A stretch of DNA of 64,000 nucleotides from Brevundimonas sp. (GTDB taxonomy: Bacteria; Pseudomonadota; Alphaproteobacteria; Caulobacterales; Caulobacteraceae). Both the position numbers and the translations under genes were made by a program. The stretch is taken from contig NZ_QFNM01000022.1 of assembly GCF_003248455.1 (NCBI RefSeq), positions 1 to 64,000 of the forward strand. Reading direction: 5' to 3'. Shown here piece by piece: positions 44,470 to 53,869 of this stretch. The notes under the pieces were generated by a model. That model saw only the letters and a list, made by a program, of their open reading frames with translations, was not told the origin of the DNA and did not search any database. Numbering within the stretch: the first letter of the stretch is position 1; every line of letters begins with the position of its first letter.

Positions 44470-45675
44470 ATGCCCGAAGCCGCGCTGACCGAGCCATCGC
44501 CTCGCCCCGTCCGGATCGCGCGCGGCGGCTGGCTGGACGCGCTGCGTTTTATCGTAGGGGCGCTGATCATCCTCTACCATTTCCGCGAGGCCGCGCCTGT
44601 GCCTCTCGGACAATTGCATCCAGTCTTCGAGCGCGGCTATCTGCTCACCGACTTCTTCATCATCGACTCCGGCTATGTCCTGGCCCGCATCTACGGTGAT
44701 CGCCTCGCGTCCGGACAGGCCTCGCTGCGCGCCTATGCGCGCCAGCGCCTGCTGCGGGTCATTCCGGCCCACCTGGCGGTCAGCCTCGTCCTGGTGCTGC
44801 TCGTCGGCGGCGCCGCCCTGGCCGGGATCGCGCCCAGCAATCCGCGCTGGTTCGACTGGTCGCAACTGCCCGCGCAGGTGCTACTGGTCCAGGCCTATGG
44901 CGTGCCGGGCGGGCAGGGGTGGAACGCCCCGACCTGGACCCTCTCGGCCCTGATCGGCTGCTATCTCCTGCTGCCCTGGATCTGCCGCGCCCTGTGGCGC
45001 TGGCCGCCGGTCGCAATGGTGATCGGCGCGACGCTCCTCGTCGTCGCCGCCGATATCGCCGCCTCGCTGTGGCTCGGCGATCCGATCTACCGCCTGCCGA
45101 TGCGCTACGGCATCCTGCGCGCCCTGCCGCTCTTCCTGCTCGGAGTCGCGGCGGCCTTCTACGGTTCGCGGGTCTGTGTCGCGCCGCACCGGGCCAGGGC
45201 GATCGGCCTCGCCGCCGCCTTCGCGCTCGTGGGGCTGCAGGCCTTCGGCGCCTTCAGCCTGGTGTCGCTCGGCCTGATGACCGTGATCATCTGGGCCGCC
45301 GGCGCCGTGCCGGTGCTCCGGCCGTCACGCCTGGTCGAACACCTCGCCCTGATGTCGTTCTCGATGTTCCTGACCAATGAGGTGAGCCGCATCGTCTGGT
45401 TCGGCCTGCTCGACGCCCTTGGACAGGAGGCGTGGTCGTCCGGCGTTCGCTGGGTCCTGTGGGCGATCGGCTTGGTCGGGGCGTTCGTGGCCGCCGCCGT
45501 GTTTCGCTACGGCTTCGACCGACCGGTCCAGACCTGGCTTAGTCCGTCCCGACGGGGGGGGGCGACCCGAATGTCGGCCGCCGCCACCGAACGGGCCATG
45601 GAACTGGCCGCGGGCCCCGGCGTCGCCGCGGCCGGGCGCCCGGGCCAGGCCGTCATCGACCCGCCGCGGGCTTGA
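44470..45675 (+). CDS. Acyltransferase-3 family membrane protein (OafA-like)
   Basis: A 401-residue protein with about ten spans. LDALRFIVGALIILYHF is the family start with the catalytic His; RLLRVIPAHLAV and FDRP near the end are usual. These enzymes O-acylate cell-surface sugars. Its start abuts the previous stop, so it is the last gene of the czc run. A link to metal tolerance through surface modification is only inference. The last 50 residues are Ala/Arg-rich and poorly conserved in appearance. Confidence 0.87.
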   Translation: MPEAALTEPSPRPVRIARGGWLDALRFIVGALIILYHFREAAPVPLGQLHPVFERGYLLTDFFIIDSGYVLARIYGDRLASGQASLRAYARQRLLRVIPAHLAVSLVLVLLVGGAALAGIAPSNPRWFDWSQLPAQVLLVQAYGVPGGQGWNAPTWTLSALIGCYLLLPWICRALWRWPPVAMVIGATLLVVAADIAASLWLGDPIYRLPMRYGILRALPLFLLGVAAAFYGSRVCVAPHRARAIGLAAAFALVGLQAFGAFSLVSLGLMTVIIWAAGAVPVLRPSRLVEHLALMSFSMFLTNEVSRIVWFGLLDALGQEAWSSGVRWVLWAIGLVGAFVAAAVFRYGFDRPVQTWLSPSRRGGATRMSAAATERAMELAAGPGVAAAGRPGQAVIDPPRA

Positions 45676-46245
45676 TCAGGGGCGCGGCTCAATGCTTGCG
45701 GGCCCGGACCCCGCGGCCGCCTCCGGCTCCGTCTGGAGGACCGGATCCCGGGCGGCGCCGGGGCGCGGCGGGCGGCAAGCCGAACACAGACCCTGGCCTT
45801 CGAGCGTGATCCGTTCGATCTCGTAGCCCGCCGCTGTCGCGGCCGCGTTCAGCGCAGCCAGGTCGGGCGCGGGAACCTCGCGACAGGAGCCGCAGCAGTC
45901 GCACAGCAGGTAAAGGGCCGGCGCGCCGGGCCGCTCGGGATCGCAGGCCACGTAGGATTTGAGGGTGGAAAGACGATGAACCAGTCCTCGGGTCTCGAGG
46001 AACTGCAGCGCCCGATAGACCGTCGCAGGCTTCGCGACGCGGGCCTCCCGGTGATACGTCGCCACGAGATCATAGGCCTTGGCCGGAGAGCCCGCGATAA
46101 GCAGGAGCTCCAGCACCCTGCGCCGGGGGCGCGTCAGCCTGTCCCCAGCGGCGGCCACGCGGGCGGCGGCTGCGCCCAAAGCGCGTTCCACCTGTGCCGC
46201 CGTCGGCGGCGCGGTCTCCCGGTCGTGCGGACAAGGCGAGGTCAT
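45676..46245 (-). CDS. zur: Fur-family regulator, Zur-like
   Basis: A zinc- or iron-sensing repressor. RLTRPRRRVLELLL and KPATVYRALQFLETRGLVHR form the winged helix; CDCCGSC and CSAC are the structural zinc site. I chose the ATG at 46245 (189 residues); an ATG at 46314 adds 23 residues without ribosome site. Absence of the typical Fur HHDH stretch and the position beside zntA suggest Zur. Divergent from zntA with a 135-base gap. Confidence 0.82.
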   Translation of the reverse strand: MTSPCPHDRETAPPTAAQVERALGAAAARVAAAGDRLTRPRRRVLELLLIAGSPAKAYDLVATYHREARVAKPATVYRALQFLETRGLVHRLSTLKSYVACDPERPGAPALYLLCDCCGSCREVPAPDLAALNAAATAAGYEIERITLEGQGLCSACRPPRPGAARDPVLQTEPEAAAGSGPASIEPRP

Positions 46246-46321
46246 CAACGGGCTGGGCCCGGCCTCCAGGTTCAGCGGACGGCGCCCTTCACTCCAACCG
46301 AACGGCGCGCTCATTTTTAGC

Positions 46322-46352
46322 TTGCATCTACAGTCGCTGGAGGAGGTAGCCT
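46322..46352 (+). promoter_or_regulatory. MerR-type promoter of zntA
   Basis: TTGCAT (46322-46327) and TAGCCT (46347-46352) are 19 bases apart. The 17-mer TCTACAGTCGCTGGAGG sits in the same register as the operator before lspA and matches it at 11 of 17 positions. No merR gene is adjacent. Confidence 0.7.
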
Positions 46353-46380
46353 TGCCCTGTAGAGATCACAAGGAACAGAC

Positions 46381-48537
46381 ATGACGGCGCAAACCCTCGA
46401 AAGCCGATACCGGGTGACCGGGATGGATTGCGCCAGCTGCGGCCGCAAGATCGACACGGCGATCCGCAGGCTGCCGGGCGTCGAGGACGTGTCGGTGGCG
46501 GTGCAGACCGGCGTGCTGAAGATCAGGCATGACGGAGACCTCGCTGACGAAGCGGTCCTGCAGCAACTGCGCAACCTGGGCTACAGCGGGGAAGCGGCCT
46601 CGCCGACGTCCGGATCCGTTGCGGCGCCGGCCGGCCCGCCTCCGGCGGCCGCCGGGGCCGGGGGCGCCCCGTGGTGGTGGACCGGGAAGGCGCGCCTCAC
46701 CGCGCTCTGCGGCCTGGCGCTGCTGTCCGCCTATGGACTGGGCACGCTGTTCCCCTCCCTCGAACGATACGCCTTCCTCGCCGCCCTGGCCGTGGGGTTG
46801 ATTCCGATCGCGTCGCGCGCCTTTTCGGCGGCGCGCCACGGCACGCCCTTCTCCATCGAAATGCTGATGACCATCGCCGCCGTCGGCGCCGTCTTCATCG
46901 GGGCCGCGGAAGAGGCCGCCGCCGTCGTCCTGCTGTTCCTCGTCGGCGAAATGCTGGAAGGGGTGGCGGCCGGACGCGCGCGCAAGAGCATCCAGGGGCT
47001 CGCCGCCCTCGTGCCCAAGACCGCCTTCGTCGAGGTGGACGGCGTGACCACGGAAGTCGCCGCCGAGACCGTGGCGGTGGGCGCGGTCATCCTGGTCCGG
47101 CCCGGAGACCGCGTTCCCGCGGATGGCGAGATCATCGAGGGCGCGGGAGACCTCGACGAGGCCCCGGTGACGGGCGAGAGCGTGCCCAAACGCAAGGTCG
47201 TGGGCGATCCTGTGTTCGCCGGCACGATCAACGGCGGCAGCGTCCTGCGGGTGCGCGTGACGGCCTCGGCCTCGGACAACACCATCGCCCGGATGGTGCG
47301 TCTCGTCGAGGAGGCGCAGGAATCGAAATCTCCGACCGAACGGTTCATCGACCGCTTCTCGAAAATCTACACGCCGGGCGTGCTCGTGTTCGCCGCCCTC
47401 GTCGCGGTCACGCCGCCGCTGCTGTTCGGCGGAACGTGGAGCGAATGGATCTACAAGGGCCTCGCCGTGCTGCTGATCGGCTGCCCCTGCGCCCTGGTCA
47501 TATCCACGCCGGCCGCCATCGCCGCCGGCCTGTCGGCGGGCGCCCGGCGCGGCCTGCTAATGAAGGGCGGGGCCGTGCTGGAAACGCTCGGCAAGATCAC
47601 CGCGATCGCCTTCGACAAGACGGGGACCTTGACCGCCGGCAAGCCCGTCGTCACCGACGTCGTCGCCGGGACGCGGGACGCCTCCGCCCTGCTGACCCTG
47701 GCGGCCGCGCTGGAGACGGGATCAAGCCATCCGCTGGCCCTCGCCATCCTGGCCCGAGCCGAGGCGGATGAGATCACGGCGCCGCCGGCGTCGGCCACCC
47801 AGGCCATTGCGGGGGAGGGCGTCGAAGGCGAGGTCGGCGGCGAACGCATATTCCTCGGCTCGCCGCAGGCCGCGGCCCGGCGCGCGCCGATCTCGCCAGC
47901 CCAGGACGCAGCCATCGCCGCCCTCAACGCCGAGGGCAAGACGGTGTCCGTCCTTGTCGCCGCAGGCGGGGTGGCCGGGTTCCTCGCCATGCGTGACGAG
48001 GCGCGGCCCGATGCGGTCCAGGGTCTGGCCGACCTGAAGGCGCGGGGCATCCGCACCGTCATGCTGACGGGCGACAATCGCCGCACGGCGGAGGCGGTCG
48101 CCGCCGGGCTGGGCATCGAGCCCCGGGCCGAACTGCTGCCGCAGGACAAGCTGGTGATCGTCAAGGCGCTCCAGGCCGAAGGTCTGGTGGTCGCCAAGGT
48201 CGGGGACGGCATCAACGACGCCCCGGCCCTGGCCCAGGCGGATGTCGGCATCGCCATGGGCGGCGGCACCGACGTGGCCCTGGAGACCGCGGACGCCGCC
48301 GTCCTGCGCGGCCGGGTCAGGGACATTCCCGACATGATCGCCCTGTCCCGCGGGGTGATGGGCAATATCCGGCAAAACATAACCATCGCCTTGGGATTGA
48401 AGGCCGTCTTCCTGGTCACCACCGTGATCGGAGTGACGGGCCTGTGGCCCGCCATCCTCGCCGACACCGGAGCCACGGTCCTGGTCACGGCCAACGCCAT
48501 GCGCCTGCTGCGCTGGACGCCGCGTCGACAGGCCTGA
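46381..48537 (+). CDS. zntA: Zn/Cd/Pb-exporting P1B-2 ATPase
   Basis: A 718-residue P-type ATPase. The N-terminal HMA domain has GMDCASCGRK (about 13-22). The membrane motif CPC is C368-P369-C370, phosphorylation site D412 in DKTGT, TGES and GDGINDAP are complete, and ALETADAAVLRG near the end fits ZntA/CadA. It pumps Zn, Cd or Pb to the periplasm. The ATG has an AAGGA site. Upstream MerR-type promoter; divergent zur-like gene. Confidence 0.95.
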   Translation: MTAQTLESRYRVTGMDCASCGRKIDTAIRRLPGVEDVSVAVQTGVLKIRHDGDLADEAVLQQLRNLGYSGEAASPTSGSVAAPAGPPPAAAGAGGAPWWWTGKARLTALCGLALLSAYGLGTLFPSLERYAFLAALAVGLIPIASRAFSAARHGTPFSIEMLMTIAAVGAVFIGAAEEAAAVVLLFLVGEMLEGVAAGRARKSIQGLAALVPKTAFVEVDGVTTEVAAETVAVGAVILVRPGDRVPADGEIIEGAGDLDEAPVTGESVPKRKVVGDPVFAGTINGGSVLRVRVTASASDNTIARMVRLVEEAQESKSPTERFIDRFSKIYTPGVLVFAALVAVTPPLLFGGTWSEWIYKGLAVLLIGCPCALVISTPAAIAAGLSAGARRGLLMKGGAVLETLGKITAIAFDKTGTLTAGKPVVTDVVAGTRDASALLTLAAALETGSSHPLALAILARAEADEITAPPASATQAIAGEGVEGEVGGERIFLGSPQAAARRAPISPAQDAAIAALNAEGKTVSVLVAAGGVAGFLAMRDEARPDAVQGLADLKARGIRTVMLTGDNRRTAEAVAAGLGIEPRAELLPQDKLVIVKALQAEGLVVAKVGDGINDAPALAQADVGIAMGGGTDVALETADAAVLRGRVRDIPDMIALSRGVMGNIRQNITIALGLKAVFLVTTVIGVTGLWPAILADTGATVLVTANAMRLLRWTPRRQA

Positions 48538-48983
48538 CGGGAGAGAGCCGGGCTCGAAGGGCCGCGCCGGGAGGGATCCGGGTCAGCCCCTGGCCAGCGA
48601 AGGTCAGGGATTATCCGGCGCCGCGCAACCCTGCCTCCGCTCGCGGATTGCATCCCGACACGGCAAGCGACGCCGGAGCGGAGCGCAGGGTGTCATGGGC
48701 GAACAGACTGGCGATCAACCGGATGTCGATGGCGAGCGCCCCGACACCGCGAGGACCCGCGGCGAGACTGATCCGGACGCTCCCGCGACGCCGCCGAAGC
48801 TCCATATGACGGGCAGGGGTCTCAGCCCGGCCGAGTATCGCGCCCAGCACGGCGGTCACCCGCATCAGGCTGACTTTTCGCGAGGCGCCGATGGCGGCGA
48901 CGACCCGGCGGAAGCGGCTGGGGCGGGCCAACCCGACAGGCCGTGAACCGGTCGCCTGACGCCCTCCGGCCGCGGGTCGGCGG
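48538..48983. other. Gap with no firmly supported gene
   Basis: Both strands are open for part of this 446-base stretch: plus 48695-48946, an acidic Pro/Gly-rich product; minus 48611-48931, an Arg-rich product with one hydrophobic patch. Neither shows a known motif or a good ribosome site. The minus frame is slightly more protein-like. I see no RNA gene. Confidence 0.3.
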
Positions 48984-49451
48984 TCAGGTGCCGTTGTGTC
49001 GGCCGAACACGCGGGTCGAGCCGTCGTTGAGGATCAGCACCGTCGTATAGGGTTCGCGGCCGGCGGCCTCCATGCCCGGCGAGCCCGCCGGCATGCCGGG
49101 CGCGCTGAAGGCCCTGGCGGCGGGGCGTTCGCTGAGCAGCCGATCGACATCGCCGGCGGGGACGTGGCCTTCGATGGCGTAGGCGCCGACCACCGCCGTG
49201 TGACACGAGGCCAGCCGGTCCGGAACGCCGTGCTGCGCCCGGATCGGAGCCAGATCCTCGCGCTCGACGACCTCGACGGTCCAGCCGGCCTGGCGCATGT
49301 GCGCGATCCAGCCGCCGCAGCAGCCGCACCAGGGCGTCTTGTAGGCGGTCATCCGCTTCGGCGGCGCGGCGAGGGCCGGGCCGGCGAAGGCGAGGGCCGG
49401 CAGCGCCGTCAGAAGGGCGCGTCGGGAGGGGGAGGGCGAAGAGGCGGGCAT
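48984..49451 (-). CDS. DUF411 exported metal-binding protein
   Basis: A 155-residue protein with a twin-arginine-like signal (SRRALLTALPALAFAGPALA). The DUF411 core has KTPWCGCCGGWI (Cys cluster), LASCHTAVVGAYAIEGHVPA and GMPAGSPGME. The Cys, His and Met residues suggest copper or another soft metal bound in the periplasm. Family members lie beside cop and cus genes. Single gene here, between zntA and nadE. Confidence 0.9.
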   Translation of the reverse strand: MPASSPSPSRRALLTALPALAFAGPALAAPPKRMTAYKTPWCGCCGGWIAHMRQAGWTVEVVEREDLAPIRAQHGVPDRLASCHTAVVGAYAIEGHVPAGDVDRLLSERPAARAFSAPGMPAGSPGMEAAGREPYTTVLILNDGSTRVFGRHNGT

Positions 49452-49604
49452 GACGGCATCCTGGCGAGCGAGGCGACGATCCTAGCCGGATCGCCGGGCG
49501 TTGACGACGCTGACGATGTCGCGGGCCGCCGTCAGGCCTGGCGCCCCCAGGACGCGAGCAGACCGCCCTGGCCCGAAAACCGGCGGGGCGTCGTGCGGGG
49601 CGAA

Positions 49605-51643
49605 CTATGGGACATTGCGCTTCAGGTCGTCCAGCCAGACCCGGGCGCTCGCGTCCGAGGGCGCCCGCCAGTCGCCGCGCGGCGAAAGGTTGCCGCCCGA
49701 AATCACCTTGGGGCCGTTCGGCATGGCGGAGCGCTTGAACTGGCTGAGGGCGAAAAACCGGGTGACAAACACCTCCAGCCATTGCTTGATCGTCGGCAGA
49801 TCATAGGCGGCGCGCGAGGCGGCCGGGAAGTGGGCCGGCCACGCCCCCGCCTCGAGATCCCGCCAAGCGTGCCAGGCCAGGAAGGCGACCTTGGAGGGAC
49901 GCAGGCCGTAGCGCGTCAGGTAGAACAGGTTGAAATCCTGCAGTTCGTAGGGCCCGATCCTGGACTGCGTGCTCTGAAGCGCGTCCGCGGCGGCCTGCGG
50001 CACCAGCTCGGGCGAGATCTCCGTGCCCAGCACGCCAAGCAAGGTCGCCGAGGCCGCCTCGTCCAACTGCCCGGTGGCCGCGACCCAGCGGATCAGGTGC
50101 TGGATGAGGGTCTTGGGGACCGAGCCGTTGACGTTGTAGTGGCTCATGTGATCGCCGACGCCGTAGGTCTGCCAGCCCAGCGCCGACTCGGACAGGTTGC
50201 CTGTGCCGAGCACCAGGCCCTCGCGCTGGTTGGCGAGCCGGAACAGGAAGTCGCTCCTCAGCCCGGCCTGGACGTTTTCGAAGGTGACGTCGTAGACCGG
50301 TTCGCCGCGGGCGAACGGGTGGCCGATCGCCTCCAGCATCGTCCGCGCCGCGGGCCGGATGTCGATCTCTTCGCCCGTCACCCCGAGGCTTCGCATCAGG
50401 GCCCAGGCGTTGCGCTTGGTGCCCTCGCTGGTGGCGAAGCCGGGCATGGTGAAGCCCAGGATGTCCGTGCGCGGACGGCCCAGGGCGTCGAAGGCCTTCG
50501 CCGCGACCATCAGGGCGTGGGTGGAGTCGAGGCCGCCGGAGACGCCGACCACGACGCGCCTGACGCCCGCCGCGTCGAGGCGCTTGGCGAGGCCCTGCAC
50601 CTGGATGTTGAAGGCTTCATAGCAATCCTGGTCCAGCCGGGCCGGATCGTCCGGCACGAACGGAAACCGGTCGTGCGGCCGCAGCAGCCCGATATCGACG
50701 TGCTCCGCCGCATGCTCGAAGGCGATCCGCCGGAAAGCGTGCTCGGGGTGGCCGGCGGCGGCGGCGGCGTTGTTGAAGGTGGGCGTCCGCAGCCGCTCGA
50801 GGCGCATGCGTTCGACGTCCACGTCCGCCACGGCCATCTGGGCGACGTCCGGGAAGCGGCGGGTCGCGGCCAGCAGACGGCCGAGCTCGTGGATGGTCGC
50901 CTGCCCGTCCCAGGCCAGGTCGGTGGTGCTCTCGCCGGGCCCGGCCGCGGCGTAGAGGTAGGCGGCCTGGCATCGCATCGACTGCGAGGCGCAGAGCAGC
51001 GCGCGCTCGTCGGCCTTGCCGACCACGATGTTGGACGCCGACAGGTTGCAGAGCAGGGTGGCTCCCGCCAGCGCCGCCAGGGTCGAGGGCGGGGTGGCGG
51101 CCCAGAAGTCCTCGCAGAGCTCCATGTGGAAGACGAAGTCCGGGACGTCGCTGGCCTCGATGATCAGGTCGGTCCCGAACGGCGCCCTCTGCCCGGCGAC
51201 GGCGATGTCCAGGCCGCGCACGCCGGCGCCGGGGGCGAACCAGCGGTTCTCGTAATACTCCCGATAGTTCGGAAGGAAGCTCTTGGGCACGACCCCCAGG
51301 ACGCGGCCCCGGGCGAGGGCGACGGCGCAATTGTAGAGCCGTCCGTTGCGGACGAGGGGCGCTCCCACCACCAGCACCGGCTGCAGGTCCCGGCTCGCCT
51401 GCACGAGCTCGGCGAGCGCGGCGTTCACCGCCTGAAGGAGGGCGTCCTGGAGCAGGAGGTCGTCGATCGCATAGGCGGACAGGCCCAGCTCCGGAAACAG
51501 CATGAGGTCGGCGCCGCGGGCGTGTCCCTCCCGCGCCAGTTTCAGGGTCTCGAGGAGGTTGGCCGCCGGATCGGCCACGGCGATGCGCGGCGTGCAAACC
51601 GCCACACGCACGAACCCCTGCGCCCGGTTGGAATAGAGTTCAT
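49605..51643 (-). CDS. nadE: Glutamine-dependent NAD(+) synthase
   Basis: Converts deamido-NAD to NAD using ATP and glutamine. About 679 residues, usual for the two-domain form. The nitrilase-type glutaminase has Glu in LFPELGLSAY, Lys in VPKSFLPNY and Cys in MELCEDFW. The synthetase domain has the P-loop SGGLDSTHAL. The start is odd: an AAAGGAGG site followed by ATG at 51643 is one base out of frame with the conserved protein, which begins LYSNRAQGF. Either one base was lost after the ATG, or translation begins further upstream (an in-frame ATG lies near 51752). Confidence 0.93.
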
Positions 51644-51802
51644 GCGCTCGGCCTCCTTTGGCGTCGACCGGTACAGGAGCGGCCCGGCGCCCGGCAAGTT
51701 GCGCCCTCCGTCGCGCGCCGCGGCCGCCCGAGCTCGGGCCCGCCGTCATCGCGGGCAGGCGGAGCTCGCTGTCGAGGGCGTCGCGGCGCCCCCGACGGCG
51801 GC

Positions 51803-52462
51803 CTACGGCCGCACGGCCGCGTAGAGGGAGATCGACCCGGTCGGGGTGGGAATCCGCCGCGTCTCGCTCACGGCCTCGAAGCCGGCTTCGCGCATGAGGT
51901 CCGGGAGCACGCCGAGCGCATTGGGCTCGGTGTGCTCGAAGCCGTCCAGCATCTGAACCTGCCGGAAGAGCAGGCGCATCAAGGGATTCGCCTGGCGGCC
52001 GGCGTCGGCCATATGCAGCCGGCCGCCGGGTCGAAGCGCGCCCAGGCAGGCGGCGAGGATCGCCCGCTTCACGGGCATCGGGCATTGATGCAGCACCAGG
52101 CTCGAGACCACCTTGTCCGCGGCCGCGCCCGGCAGGATCGCGGTCAGCGCGTCCCCGTAGCCGGCTCGCCATTCCACGTGGACCCCGGCCCGGCGAGCCT
52201 TGTCGCGCGCGATCTCCAGCACCGCCTTGTCGGGATCGACGCCGATGAGGCGCGATCCCGGCGACGCCGTCTTGAGCTGGATCGCGAAGGTCCCGGTGCC
52301 GCAGCCGACGTCGAGGATTGTCTCGCCAGGCTGCGGATCGGCTTCCGACAGCAGGGCGCACCGCCAGCGACGCTCCCGGGTCATGACGGCCAGCACCCTG
52401 TCGTAGGCGCCGGTGAGCTCGTGGCGACCGAGCGCGGGGACGAAGTCTCTGTCCTGGTTCAT
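51803..52462 (-). CDS. Class I SAM-dependent methyltransferase (UbiE-like)
   Basis: A 219-residue cytosolic methyltransferase. Motif I ILDVGCGTGTFAIQLK, acidic loop IGVDPDKAVLEIAR and motif LRPGGRLHMADAG are clear. The N-terminal GRHELTGAYDRVLAV recalls the UbiE/COQ5 group, but the C-terminus is shorter, so the substrate is unknown. The ATG at 52462 is preferred over one four codons earlier. It follows the AraC-type gene on the same strand by about 50 bases. Confidence 0.86.
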   Translation of the reverse strand: MNQDRDFVPALGRHELTGAYDRVLAVMTRERRWRCALLSEADPQPGETILDVGCGTGTFAIQLKTASPGSRLIGVDPDKAVLEIARDKARRAGVHVEWRAGYGDALTAILPGAAADKVVSSLVLHQCPMPVKRAILAACLGALRPGGRLHMADAGRQANPLMRLLFRQVQMLDGFEHTEPNALGVLPDLMREAGFEAVSETRRIPTPTGSISLYAAVRP

Positions 52463-52513
52463 GGCGACGAGCATCGCCTGGATTCGGGCTCGCCGCTTGA
52501 ACGAAGCGGCTGC

Positions 52514-53218
52514 TCAGCCGGAGGGGACCAGGCGCCGCGGCTGCACCCCGAACATCGCCTTCATCGTCCGCGCGAGGTGCGCGCCGTCGGAGAAGCCGGC
52601 CTCATGGGCGGCGGTGGTCACGTCGACCCCGCCCGCCAGCAGTGTCGCCGCAAGCTGCAGCCGCCGCCAGAGGACGAACCGCTTGAACGACAAGCCTTGC
52701 GCTTCGGCGAAGACGTGACGGAACCGGTCGGCCGACAAACCCGCGCGGCCCGCAGCCGCATCGAGCCGCACGGGGCCTTCCGAGAGCGCGGCGTCGATGA
52801 ACGTCAGGACGCCGGCCATCCAGGACACCGCGGGCGCGGCCGGCTCGCCTCCGGCTCCGCCCGCCTGGTCCGACCAGAACCGCCGACGGCCCTCGGCCGC
52901 CAGCACGTGGGCGCTGGACGCGCGGACGAGCACGGCCCGAAGCGCCGCGCGCGCCTCCACGCCCAGACTTCCCGGCTCGAAAAACAGGATCTCGGCCTGC
53001 GCCGCGGCGCCGAGCCGATGGCCCACGAGCGGATCGACGAGAAACGCCGTGGCGCGAAGGACGCGGCCGCCCGCAGTCTCGACGGCGATCGGCCGGTCGG
53101 CGAACACCGCCTGCGCCGCGAGGTGCCGGTGAAGCGCGTTGTCGCCGACCGCGCCGCGCCACCGCGCCCAGCCCGGGCCGATCTGCAGACCCCCGCGCCA
53201 GGCGCCGTCAGGGCTCAC
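52514..53218 (-). CDS. AraC-family transcriptional regulator
   Basis: A 234-residue regulator. The C-terminal double helix-turn-helix is clear (LDAAAGRAGLSADRFRHVFAEAQGLSF, then DVTTAAHEAGFSDGAHLARTMKAMFG). The N-terminal cupin-like sensor (about 1-120) is short and has no recognised ligand motif. The target is not evident; the methyltransferase downstream on the same strand may be regulated or coexpressed. Confidence 0.88.
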   Translation of the reverse strand: MSPDGAWRGGLQIGPGWARWRGAVGDNALHRHLAAQAVFADRPIAVETAGGRVLRATAFLVDPLVGHRLGAAAQAEILFFEPGSLGVEARAALRAVLVRASSAHVLAAEGRRRFWSDQAGGAGGEPAAPAVSWMAGVLTFIDAALSEGPVRLDAAAGRAGLSADRFRHVFAEAQGLSFKRFVLWRRLQLAATLLAGGVDVTTAAHEAGFSDGAHLARTMKAMFGVQPRRLVPSG

Positions 53219-53254
53219 CGGCGCGCCACAGGCGGGAAACGACGCCGGATGGGG

Positions 53255-53572
53255 TCAGTCACGGTCCCGGCCCCCGGATCGGCCGCGGCGATCTCGCTCG
53301 TCGCGGCGGTCGGATCGCGCGGGCTCGTCGGCGTCGTCCTCGAGGCGCTCTTCCCGCGCCCCGGACGCCACGCCGGCGGGACCGATTCGCCAGCTCACGA
53401 CGGCGACCACCAGGAGCACCAGCAGCAGGGCGGCGGCCACCGAGCCCCGGCGGGACCGCCCAAGAAGATCCGACGCGGGCGCCCGTCGTTGAGGAGTCAG
53501 ATCGATGGACCTCAGCAGGCACGACAGGCGTGCCTCGCCCGACCTTGAGGGCATTCCGTTCATGTCGCTCAT
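53255..53572 (-). CDS. Small single-pass membrane protein with charged tail
   Basis: A 105-residue protein from the ATG at 53572, which has a near-perfect AAGGAGGTG site eight bases upstream. The N-terminus is polar with one Cys, one membrane span follows (about 46-60, VAAALLLVLLVVAVVSW), and the tail is rich in Arg and Asp (ERLEDDADEPARSDRRDER). No family recognised. It lies upstream of the AraC gene on the same strand, separated by 36 bases, so they may be cotranscribed. Confidence 0.65.
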   Translation of the reverse strand: MSDMNGMPSRSGEARLSCLLRSIDLTPQRRAPASDLLGRSRRGSVAAALLLVLLVVAVVSWRIGPAGVASGAREERLEDDADEPARSDRRDERDRRGRSGGRDRD

Positions 53573-53782
53573 GTCACCCACCTCCTTCAAGATCGAACTC
53601 GGGTACTCCAAGGCGAGTTCCAACGCTGCGGTCCCTCAGTCCACGGTTCGGCTTGTTCGCACGACATCCCCGCGCCGAGCGCCGCCTCGAAGCCCATTCG
53701 GGTTCGGACCGAAACAACTCGGACAGTCGGCACTGTCCATCTTCACGCCGCTTTGAAGCCGTCTGCTGAACCCATAAAGGCT
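53573..53782. other. Intergenic, nothing recognised
   Basis: Between the small membrane protein start and the cusF terminator. Presumably it holds the promoter for the minus-strand small-protein/AraC set. No frame is convincing. Confidence 0.35.
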
Positions 53783-53820
53783 CGACGCGGCGGAGAAGCC
53801 AAAGGTTCCCCGCCGCGTCG
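53783..53820 (-). terminator. Hairpin terminator of the cus operon
   Basis: An 11-bp perfect stem CGACGCGGCGG/CCGCCGCGTCG with a 16-base loop, about 50 bases after the cusF stop. T-run is poor, so it may act with Rho. Confidence 0.6.
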
Positions 53821-53869
53821 TCAACCCGGACGCCGCCGCCCCGTGCGACGACAGTCCGGCAGCAGGGGA

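Noticed and set aside
48695..48946. Acidic 83-codon plus-strand frame after zntA
   Set aside because: No ribosome site and low-complexity Pro/Gly/Asp content; left inside the gap entry.
48996..51824. 942-codon plus-strand open frame across DUF411 and nadE
   Set aside because: Antisense to two well-supported genes; composition is Gly/Arg/Asp/His-rich as is usual for such shadows.
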